Shown: positions 23,449 to 32,129 of the stretch, one piece after another
How the letters are laid out: each line of letters opens with the position of its first letter
Position numbering within the stretch: the stretch's first letter is position 1
DNA from: Lucifuga dentata
Taxonomy: Eukaryota > Chordata > Actinopteri > Ophidiiformes > Bythitidae
Reading direction: 5' to 3'
DNA length: 64,000 nucleotides
NCBI GenBank assembly: GCA_014773175.1
Contig: VXCM01000327.1
Span: 62,001 to 126,000, forward strand
Notes under the pieces: model-generated
Database searches by the model: none
Told to the model about the DNA's origin: nothing
What the model saw: only the letters and a program-made list of their open reading frames with translations
Program-made: the position numbers and the translations under genes

Positions 23449-25910
23449 GCCGCTGGAGGGTGGAACTTGTTTCTGTCTCTCTTGTGAGGAGCGTCAAAAA
23501 CCTCAACGCCCATGTTGTAGTGAGGCTGAAACCTGCCTTTATACTGAATGAGTTGTACAACTTGACGGTGACACAGAGTTTTTAGCTTTGCACTAGAGCA
23601 GGATTAAAGGCCGGGTCGCCACGGCTTCTGTTCTCCTGGTTGCAGTGATGATGCAAGGATCAGTGGTGGTTGCAGTTAAAAACAAATGGCTGGTCTGGCC
23701 CGTGACCTGAATTCTACAGAGGACGGCAGCCACGTGTCTCTTTCTTTCTTTGCTTTGATGTTTGAATCAAAGCAGTTAGCAAGGTTCAAGCTCACAAAAA
23801 AATCCCCCTCGACTCCCAGCATTAACATGCATCTCTCATACTCGGTAAAATGTGACTTTCTTAAAGCACAGATAGCTGCACGTTTCTTGCTGTTTCATAG
23901 TATTTATATAGTTTATAACTGACAGTAAATGCCTTATCATGCTAGTTTCTCAAGTGTCAGTATCCTGATACACTTTAAGAGTCTCATCCAGCCAATCGTC
24001 TGGATGATTGGCTGTCCAGTGCATGTTTAGCGCACGTGCTATTGGTTTTCATATTTTAGGAAACTACTGAAACCTAAGTACCCAGGATGCATGTTAATAC
24101 AAGTGGAATGGTGCTCAGAGTGATGTGATTCTGTAGTTGTGTAACCTGATTCCTTTCTGTTCCTCCTTGTGTGTATTTGACAAGTCCCTCTAAGCAACAA
24201 AACTGTTGCTCTTCCCTAAAGACCTAATGAGGAAGACACATTATCCCTCTACAGAAAATTGCATCCTTGAAGATACCACATCTTTGCTGTCAAAATTTTA
24301 GTTTGGCTTGTTTTTAAGGTAAATTTTGTAAGTCTTTTTTTATTCATATTATGCAAGACATTGATATTCAAATATGGGTATTTGCACTATTCTATTCTAA
24401 ATTAGATCTGATGGTTCTCAGTAGAAAGTGGTTAGCCAAAGAAGTTACAGTATTTTATGGTATAGTACAGTATAGTATAGAAGAGTATTTGAAGTTACAG
24501 CACCAACGAGGTTTAAGCTTTTTCTTGCAGAGGCACAGAGGCAATATAATGGCTTGAATAAATGTTGCTGATGCCACAATTCATCTGAGGACGCAGCACT
24601 CACATGTTGGTCCTTCTTATCTGGCTTTGCAGAACATATCCAAATAATTATAGGTCTGGTCTGAAAAGAAAATTAGTGAGTGTGACACAGCATCTAATGG
24701 TTCCCTGAAGAACCACTGCAACAAACACAAATCACATATAAAAAAAAAATCCTCAATGTTTCCCACTTTTAATGGAGATTTCTTCATGTAACTACCCACA
24801 GCAGTTTGTTTTTCCATTGTAGAGAAATCAAGCACAAGAAGAGTAAAGGTTTAACTATTGAAAACAAAGTCCAGCCACCAAACCAAAGGCTTCCTTTGTT
24901 TGGAGAATACCAGTTTCATCTGTGCAAGCAGTCAGCTGACTTATATTTCTTAAACACAATTAAGATGCAATACCAAACTGATTTCAAATGTGGCACAGTT
25001 TTGTTTGGTTGAAGTTTCTTAATAATGCACCATAGATTTTACTCTGAAGCTGCTCATGTGAAAATGATGTGCAAATGTTCTTTTAATTACCAGGAGTGTC
25101 ATTTTTTTTTTTTTATCATTTCATTTAATCGTGTTTTTAAGTGTACTTTCACGTTCAGAGTGTTGCATTGATGTGTGAGAGTGGAATTGTCACAGCAATA
25201 CAAACAGGAAACTTGTTTACTGTGCCTCCGGGGGTCCCTGGTTTTTCAACAAAAAGAGATAAGCAAGTTTGTTATTCAGGAATGCTATGCAAGAAAGACA
25301 CATTTAAAGCAGAAGCCTTATGAGCAGAATAGAAATAACTGTGTATGTGAGTTTTCCCTGAGGGGGTGTCAGAGCTGCCTGTGTGTAATGAGCTGGGGAT
25401 TGATGTTTGGAAAAAAGCAGCATTGTCAGTGTATTTTCTTTGCTCTCTTTATAAGAGATCAATTGTATTTGACCCCTTTAGGGTTTAAAGTAAAATGTTT
25501 GAGCTCAATTTTAAACTTTTATCTTTTTTATAAATGTGTATTCCATTTGCTTGGATGTTTTACTATTCAGGTTTTCAGTCTTTAGCTTTCAGTTATGTTT
25601 TGAGTGTGAATGCTGTTTATGTTCATTTACTGTGGCAACATGGCTGGGTCAATGCCTCTTCTCTGCAGAAAATTCATTCTGCCTGTTGATATTTTTGGCA
25701 GTGTTTTATCAGAGATGTAAGCATACATGTTAGACCTTCACCTCCTATTTTAGACTTGACTCTTCAAAAACTTTGACTGCATTTGTGTTGTGTGATGTTT
25801 TACATTCTATTTATCGTGTGTGTTAATGGACCTTACAGCCTGTGTGCTTTGTGCTTAAGTGACATTTGTATTTTTTCTAAAGTATTTCAATAAAATGAAA
25901 TTATTTTAAT
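23449..25910 (+). other. c21orf91 probable 3' UTR
   Basis: No repeat and no coding potential. Candidate signals are AATAAA at 24557 and 25889. The length (up to 2.4 kb) is inferred from the lack of a better stop point. A short inverted repeat CAGCCAATC/GATTGGCTG lies at 23989-24014. Confidence 0.45.
25889..25894 (+). terminator. Candidate c21orf91 polyadenylation signal
   Basis: AATAAA followed within 40 bases by a T/G-rich stretch; the earlier AATAAA at 24557 is an alternative. Confidence 0.4.
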
Positions 25911-26192
25911 ATATACTCCGATATTCTTGTATTTTTCTGATCGTGGCCACCTGCAGTTTGTCTTACCCAGTGTGAGTGGCTTCTTTTTCAGATCATATCA
26001 TCCAGATTAGGGCTTTTGTTAATATTACTATAAATTTTAGTAAGTCCCATGCTGGCCATATACACAGAGAAATATAAGTAATGCTGTTATCCATGTCACA
26101 TAATTTTATATGGTTCACGTATTGATTTTTTTGTACTTGGAGAGACTACAATAGTTAATATGAGTTGTTGCTGGTTGTAGTGGAGGATGAGT

Positions 26193-26204
26193 GCCCTCTT
26201 GTGG
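26193..26204 (-). promoter_or_regulatory. CTCF-like core motif
   Basis: The complement CCACAAGAGGGC fits the CTCF core with one mismatch. Sequence match only. Confidence 0.3.
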
Positions 26205-26252
26205 AGGCAAAGGGAACCAACCACCTTTTCTGTATTTAAATGTTTTACCACT

Positions 26253-26281
26253 TTTCACCACTTATTGAACAAGTGGTGAAA
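26253..26281. repeat. Perfect inverted repeat, 11-bp arms
   Basis: TTTCACCACTT, loop ATTGAAC, AAGTGGTGAAA. It lies about 360 bases after the putative c21orf91 polyadenylation signal; function unknown. Confidence 0.7.
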
Positions 26282-26797
26282 CAAAAAAGCACACAAATAA
26301 ACCGTTCATCAGTTTAAATTTTGAGACAAAAATCTTCATACTCTTGTTAATTATAATAATTATGATACAATAATTGTGAGCGAGTAGTGATTAAATAGTG
26401 CAAAAGTTATTGGATTTCTGACAGAAATGGTGACAAACTTGGGGGATTAACAAAATGTACATTTGTGAATATAAAATTTACCCATAAAAATCAAAAAGCT
26501 GCTCATGAGCCAAAAAAGTTGTTGTCAACTTCATGGTGATTATAAATATTATACAAAGTAATACATTAAAATATGGAACTTCTGGTATTATTTGACTTAT
26601 TACATTAATGAAACTGATAAAAATCGGCTTCTAAAAGAATACAATATTGTAAATACCGGTACTTATCCTATTTTTTATCTTTTATTATACTTTAATTTTG
26701 TACTGTACTATACTCTGTGTCCTTTACATATTATTTCTTTGCTATTGCATCACCAGGTGCAACAAGTTGTAAATGACAAACGTGGTATGACAAAGGT

Positions 26798-26892
26798 ATG
26801 AGTCATCAGAGTATGACTCATTGAGGGACAGATTGCTCCGTTTTCGACCAATAAGAACACTCAGGGGGCGGGCTCGTAGTCAGAAGGGGCGG
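26798..26892 (+). promoter_or_regulatory. btg3 promoter: twin AP-1 sites, CCAAT box, two GC boxes
   Basis: ATGAGTCAT (26798-26806) and ATGACTCAT (26813-26821) are two full AP-1 sites. CCAAT follows at 26848-26852, then GGGGGCGGGC (26864-26873) and GGGGCGG (26886-26892). The start site is not fixed but must lie before the donor at 26993. Confidence 0.7.
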
Positions 26893-26992
26893 TGTTAATA
26901 ACCAGACCTTAGCAAGCTTGCTTTTTCTGTTACACTTCGCCTATGATGCCATTTACATTTTGTTCGCGCATAGGAAGAAACCATAAGAAAAG
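26893..26992 (+). other. btg3 5' non-coding exon (start uncertain)
   Basis: Ends with a strong donor AAAAG|GTAAGT at 26993. The next exon has an acceptor 34 bases before the ATG, so a non-coding exon like this is expected. Confidence 0.6.
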
Positions 26993-27825
26993 GTAAGTTA
27001 CAGGGACTTTTAAAATACAGCGTTTGATCATGTTAGATGAGTCGCTTTTCAGCGTTGTGTCGGAGAATCACCATATAGTTTATTTTTCCATGATTTTCAC
27101 TGGAGTGTAGTGCAGTTAGCTAACAACGTGCCTAGCATGTTGGCTCTGAAGCTATTACCAAATGCCTTTTCTTTTTTCAGTAAACTAGTATTATTTCTCC
27201 AACGTGCACTCACGTTGGAGAAATAATAGCGTTGCAACTGTTATAGTTTATTTTCAGCACCTTTAATGTAATGTTGCCATAGTTTAACGTTAGCGGTTCT
27301 ACTTTTAGCCACATTAGCATTTGAGGTCAGTAGCTAATGTTATGGATTACAGGAAACTTTGCGTCACAGCCCGCCTTTATAGAACAATTCTTATGACCTG
27401 ATGGGAATTGCATTACAGTAACCGATGAAGACAAACACAAAGTGAAATTGTCTTTAGATTTGTTCCTTACTTTTGTATATGCTATTCATAATTATAACGT
27501 ATTTTATATTTTCAGCGTTAAAATAGTCTTTGAATGTTGTGCATTAGCCTACCAGCCTACCAATGGCGCTTGCAAATGCTTAGTTGCCGGTTTAACTTCA
27601 AATTATCTGTTTGTTTTCATAAATGTATCCATAAATGATTAACATACCATTAAATAAAGCCTTTTAAGTCTACAGCGCTTTCCTTAGTTCATTTCAAAAT
27701 AGTGGGGTAACGGGAATGTTTGCCGGTTTTTCACGTTAGCATCTTGCAAAAGCAGGGGTTATTCTTTATATGTTACTGCTGGACTTAAACTGCTCCTTGT
27801 CTGACCAAAATTAATTTATTTACAG
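26993..27825 (+). other. btg3 intron 1 (5' UTR intron)
   Basis: Donor GTAAGT, acceptor TTTATTTACAG. It contains the 40-bp palindrome at 27189-27228; nothing else recognised. Confidence 0.65.
27189..27228. repeat. Perfect 40-bp palindrome (18-bp arms, 4-base loop)
   Basis: TATTATTTCTCCAACGTG, loop CACT, then its exact reverse complement. It lies in btg3 intron 1. Confidence 0.95.
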
Positions 27826-28032
27826 AGACTTCAGAATTGTGATGAAACAATTGTGAAATATGAGGAGAGAAATTGCAGCTGTGGTATTCTTCTTGAAGAG
27901 GCTCATCAAAAAGGGGGATAAATTAGAATCTGAGAAGGTCGAGTTGCTTGTTGAGAGGCTGGCTCTGGCACTGCAGGAGAAATTCAAGGGACACTGGTAC
28001 CCCGACAACCCCAGCAAGGGCCAGGCATACAG
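27826..28032 (+). CDS. btg3: btg3 first coding exon
   Basis: Acceptor TTTACAG ends at 27825, donor AG|GTGCTG at 28033. Bases 27826-27859 are 5' UTR and include a tiny upstream frame at 27842-27856. It codes for residues 1-57 and two bases of Arg58. Confidence 0.93.
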
Positions 28033-29861
28033 GTGCTGGTTTTATATGTTGATCCTGAATCGCCTTTGTAGACATACTCTCAGATATTCTGGGAATATCC
28101 TTTCTTGAAGACAGTGGACCTTTTGTGTTGTATATCAGTTCCATTTAATCTTTTGAAGTGTTAGAGGGTTGTTTCGTTTTTTTTAAACATCCATTTCTTA
28201 TGTTTTCAGGTGCATCCGTGTGAACAGGTTCCATCGGCAGGATCCAGAGCTCCTTCGAGCCTGCCAGGAGAGTGGGGTTAAGTACAGTGACCTGGGATTG
28301 CCCCATGAGCTCACTTTATGGGTAGACCCAAGGGATGTATGTTGCAGGTGAGTCTTTGGATAAAATTGACATATGCACTTGAAGCTTTTTTTTTTTTTTT
28401 ATNTTTTTTTTTTTTTTTAATTAAAAGGGTTGTTAAATGCTGTCTGACTGTTTTCAGCATTTAAAGGACCTTACCAGTGATTTCTGCATGTTTGAGCCCA
28501 ATATATGCAACCTGTAGTAGAATTGAGAACCTTCCAGACTGCCATTATTTTTAGTTCATTCTAGTAAACTATTAAAATTGACTTTTTTAAATTTTATTTA
28601 GTTTATTTAAAAAGGGACCATGCACAAAAAAAAAAACAATCTCAAACTGAGAAAAGATGCTTTGCACCAGATTTAGCTAACAGCTAATTTCCATCTNACA
28701 ATCTCAAACTGAGAAAAGATGCTTTGCACCAGATTTAGCTAACAGCTAATTTCCATCTGCAGTTCCTTGACTTAAGCACAAATGAAATGTCCTTGAGATA
28801 TATGTTGATATACGAATACAATGTCTGTTAATTTTTTGTTGAAGTAACTTTATTTAATCAGTCCAACACGGAACTGCATGGAAGACAATGTATGTCTCTG
28901 CCAGGGAATATAGTCGAAGGAGAAGATGGCTTTTACTGAGAAATTAAAAATGATCATCCCTTCTACATTCAGATGTATGTGTAAGTAAGGGAACCATTGA
29001 ATTTTAAGGTGGGCATATCACCTGAACATTTGATTTTGAAAGATAATGGGATATCAAAATAACAGAAAAACTAAAATATGGTTTTATCTTTTGGAAATTA
29101 GTTATCAGTAACGTAACGTGTAGGCAAGTAGTGTTTATTGGACTTAAACGTGCAGAATCATTGGTATTGTGCTTTGATAATCCTGTGTGACAGCATCTTG
29201 TCTGTCTAAAGAGTTATTAATGGTTGATGTCTCCTTTCCTTTTAATAGGTACAGCGAGCACAATCCTTGTTTTTCTGTGGCCAGTTTCTCTAGTGATGAT
29301 GAGAAGGATAAAGATGTTGCAAAGAAGGTGACAAGCGCTTTGGAGAGGGTGACATCCGATTACCACTCAGGTTCTTCTTCAGATGAGGAGAGCGCACGCA
29401 CGTCCCCCCTTACTGTTCCCAACAGTCGTTGTTCTCACCAGGTATTACTTCATACTGATTATTACTGAAACATTATATTATGCATATAGATTATGTGTAT
29501 TGATTAAAAAGACATTAGAACACAGTAGCCTCAGTGTGGGTTTATTAGAAGTTGTTTAATTTAGAACTAGTTTGTCTTTTGTCTAGTAATTATAGATGCA
29601 TGTTTTGGGATAGAATTGTTAGTTTTGCCACTGATGGATTAACAATTTCTTTTGTTTTAGGGGATGAATCCAGCCGCTCCTGTATGGCTCCCCAAAAACG
29701 TGCCAGGGAAAGGGAACATACCTCCACAACCTCACTACAGCTTCAGGCCTAACAGCAGAGTCCCCCAAGCTTTAAGGCACAATGTGTGGAACCTTCCTAG
29801 CTATAGGAGAGAGCCTGGATACTGGGACACTAATAAACATATGGCACACTGTTACAGTTAG
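27860..29861 (+). CDS. btg3: BTG3, BTG/Tob-family antiproliferative protein, complete
   Basis: Four coding exons (27860-28032, 28210-28347, 29249-29441, 29661-29861) join in frame to 234 residues; human BTG3 is about 252. Seen: the BTG domain at about residues 1-105, with [19 protein letters not shown] (44-62, box A region) and [17 protein letters not shown] (88-104, box B), then an acidic Ser-rich stretch ([15 protein letters not shown]) and a Pro/Tyr-rich tail ending NKHMAHCYS. These fit BTG3 rather than BTG1/2 (too long) or Tob (no long glutamine-rich tail). As known for the family, BTG proteins bind the CNOT7/8 (Caf1) deadenylases and restrain cell-cycle entry; BTG3 also binds E2F1 in mammals. 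ATG 27860 starts the conserved [11 protein letters not shown] segment. An earlier ATG at 27842 opens a four-codon upstream frame. Confidence 0.96.
28210..28347 (+). CDS. btg3: btg3 second coding exon
   Basis: Between TTTTCAG and GTGAGT, 138 bases. It carries box B of the BTG domain. Confidence 0.95.
28461..29176. mobile_element. Inverted-repeat miniature element, copy 1 (with nested insertion)
   Basis: Starts at TTAA|AGGACC (28461), then GCATGTTTGAGCCCAATATAT. The interior has CCTTCCAGACTGCCATT and AGACAATGTATG...CAGGGAATATAGTC, and the right end is ...ATTGGACTTAAACGTGCAG to about 29176. Shares left arm, interior and right arm with the copies at 34133 and 35500. It is interrupted by a different repeat at about 28583-28785. 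Confidence 0.85.
28583..28785. repeat. Repeat nested inside the miniature element, with assembly duplication
   Basis: TTTAGTTTATTTAAAAAGGG...GCACCAGATTTAGCTAA...AATTTCCATCTGCAGT looks like a dispersed fish repeat. It splits sequence that is continuous in copies 2 and 3. Within it 28636-28696 equals 28698-28758, with N at 28697. Confidence 0.65.
29249..29441 (+). CDS. btg3: btg3 third coding exon
   Basis: Between TTTTAATAG and GTATTA. It encodes [20 protein letters not shown] and the Ser-rich region, ending in phase 0 at Gln. Confidence 0.94.
29661..29861 (+). CDS. btg3: btg3 last coding exon
   Basis: Acceptor TTTGTTTTAG ends at 29660, stop TAG at 29859-29861. It codes for a Pro/Tyr/Arg-rich tail. 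Confidence 0.92.
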   Translation, partial: GMNPAAPVWLPKNVPGKGNIPPQPHYSFRPNSRVPQALRHNVWNLPSYRREPGYWDTNKHMAHCYS

Positions 29862-30345
29862 GGACCACAGTGATTATTGTTCACACTGGATATTTAGGGA
29901 GCAAGGCTGAAGGAACTTAAGATGACTGACCAATGTTTTTTTTAAACAGGAATTTTTTTTTTTTATAGATGATTGTTTCTGACACTAATCAGAAAGAACT
30001 CTCTTCTTTGCACTTTAGACTATTTGTAATAGTTGGAATGCATCAAATTAGATAATGAAATTGTAATACTTATGTATTGAAAGTACTGTATTTTTTACAG
30101 TGGGAGATATTCATGTTTGCCACCTAATGTCCTTTGTGAGTCAATTTTTTTATTTATTCATAATATAAAATTGTGCAGTATAGGCTTAAATTTATTGAGT
30201 TTTATTGAACGTAGTTTTGAAGCAACTTGTTTGTTCTAGTTTCAAACTGACAGTTTGTCCTCTATTATTGATGCTTGTTGTTGAAGGGAGCACTTGTGCC
30301 TATGGAAAAAGTTAAATTTTCTAATAAAAAAATTTGTAGCACTAC
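29862..30345 (+). other. btg3 3' UTR
   Basis: AT-rich sequence from the stop to just past AATAAA at 30323. Contains several ATTTA-type motifs; no repeat seen. Confidence 0.7.
30323..30328 (+). terminator. btg3 polyadenylation signal AATAAA
   Basis: Canonical hexamer 460 bases after the stop codon, the best signal in this stretch. Confidence 0.65.
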
Positions 30346-30820
30346 TTGCAATATTTAAAGTTGCATAATGTGGTTCTTGGATCTTAAAGTTGATGAAGCT
30401 AGGTGCAAACACACACTATAATACTTAAGTGATTCAAGAGCTTTAATTGGTTGTCATGGCGACTAATGGGCTCTGGAGAGATTCAGTGATCAGCTCAAGA
30501 ACAAGGCAGATGAATGCCTGAAATCAAGGAAAGGAACAGTTTAACTACAGTATGGTCCAGAGTTATGATTGGACCATAGATTTTCTCACTAAAATATTTT
30601 ACATATGGATTGATAGACAATCCTGCTAAACTAAAACAATATTTATTGCAATGTTGACTTGTAGATAAAGATAACAGAATAGGAGCCATAAGAACATGTA
30701 ACCATTTGTCATATATATATATGTATATGTATATAAATACAGAATACATATGTACATACAGATAACACACAAAAAGTAAAAATGGGCTTTTGTAAGTCTA
30801 AGATAAAATCAATAAAACTC

Positions 30821-30880
30821 TGGCCAGGGCCATTTCTGACCACTTTGGCGCCCTAGGCAAGACATCTATTGGCACCCCTT
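30821..30880. mobile_element. hAT-like element fragment
   Basis: CCAGGGCCATTTCTGACCAC followed by TTTGGCGCCCTAGGCAAGAC resembles the ends of nonautonomous hAT elements in fish. No partner end found. Confidence 0.35.
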
Positions 30881-31046
30881 CACTCATTCTCCAAAATACA
30901 TAGGAGAAAAACAGACAGTTTTAGTCTTAACTTGTAACACACTGCACTCAGTGTTAAATCTTATTGTCAACGTTTCATTAGGGGTCTACCTTATTGTGTA
31001 TTTTTGTTACAAGGAGGCACTACAGAGTAACTACAGCGTGCCAAAA

Positions 31047-31515
31047 ATATGTCACCCCCCTGTATTTTTGTGTGAACTTTACCAAAGTACCACTCCAAGC
31101 ACAACAAAATTCATTTATTAGTATTTTACAAGTAGTTGAGTATTTTTCAGAATATTCAACTATTTTTTAGACTTAAATTTGGATTTCAGAGAGGTAATAT
31201 GACTGCAATATTTCTACAAGTCAGTGAAAACACGTGAAAACCCTATGACCTCTGACCGTACCTCAAAGAAGACGTTTTAACTTCCTGTTTGATCTCTACT
31301 AATAATGTTGGTATTCTTCTTCAAATCTTAACAATATGTCAAAAGCGTCTTCCTACTTAACACTATTAACAACTATTGGCTTTTTTTCAGTTGTACTCAC
31401 TGTAACACACTAAAAAAAAAAAAANAAAAAAAAAAAAACATTTTGTTGTGTTTGGAGTGGTATTTTAACTCAGAAAGAAAAATTCACACAAAAGTACAGG
31501 AGGGTGCAATACTTT
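31047..31515. mobile_element. Tc1-like miniature inverted-repeat element
   Basis: The left arm (CACCCCCCTGTATTTTTGTG, then TACCACTCCAAGCACAACAA) is matched by the complement of the right arm (CACCCTCCTGTACTTTTGTG, then TACCACTCCAAACACAACAA) over about 60 bases with a small indel. The end AGGGTGCAATACTTTT resembles Tc1/mariner termini in fish. The interior is non-coding; an A run with N at 31425 lies beside the right arm. It ends about 350 bases before the cxadr promoter. Confidence 0.8.
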
Positions 31516-31739
31516 TACATATAGCATTTCTTTATAATAAATTTAAAGCTCTTTCAGTGCTCTTTAAATTTGTTACCAAAGCCTTCCATGCTGGGATGAC
31601 TCACATGACAATTATCTGCTGTGCTGCAGGTTATGGGATCTAATAGACCTGACAGGAAATGCTAAGAAAGCCTACTGTAACTAATGCATAGTTAATATGT
31701 GTATGAGAAACAAATTTTTAATATAGAGTAGAAAAACTC

Positions 31740-32077
31740 GGCCGTACACTCTGTGCCTTTTAGCTAAATGTTCATTTTACTGCACCCCTATCGGCGGCTG
31801 CAGGCCAAACACTTGGAAAGTAAAAAACAATCATTTTTGGTCCCAGAAAGCTCCTTCCTGAAGACACCAGCAGAGGGCGTCACTCGCTCTTATTTGGGAA
31901 AGCCGCCTGTCACGTGACACGCTGCCGCCAGCTCCGTTGTGCACCTGCAGAGAGGAGGAGGAGCAGCGGAGTTTAGATGCTTCGGTAGAGCCGAGCCGCC
32001 GCTGCTTTTCTCCCGAATTCCACATAAGTTCTCCGGCCAAGTTTCAGAGAAGAAGTGGTGGAATATCTAGAAGAGAA
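31740..32077 (+). promoter_or_regulatory. cxadr promoter and 5' UTR region
   Basis: A CpG-richer stretch directly before the cxadr start. It holds a full CTCF core match CCAGCAGAGGGCG (31867-31879) and a palindromic E-box GTCACGTGAC (31909-31918), then purine-rich leader sequence. A three-codon upstream frame lies at 31977-31988. The transcription start is not visible. Confidence 0.55.
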
Positions 32078-32129
32078 ATGGAGCTGTGGATAATCCGCTT
32101 CTGCTGCGTGCTGCTCAGCCTGTTAGCAG
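32078..32129 (+). CDS. cxadr: cxadr exon 1, signal peptide
   Basis: ATG at 32078, [17 protein letters not shown], donor GCAG|GTAAGT at 32130, phase 1. The sequence is short but has a clear hydrophobic core. Confidence 0.85.

Larger units (their letters stand above)
25911..26797. other. Intergenic, c21orf91 to btg3
   Basis: AT-rich, with no gene. It holds a CTCF-like core on the minus strand (26193-26204) and a hairpin (26253-26281). Confidence 0.6.
28348..29248 (+). other. btg3 intron holding a transposon copy
   Basis: Donor GTGAGT, acceptor TTTTAATAG. Most of it is mobile element copy 1 (28461-29176) and a T run with N at 28403. Confidence 0.85.
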
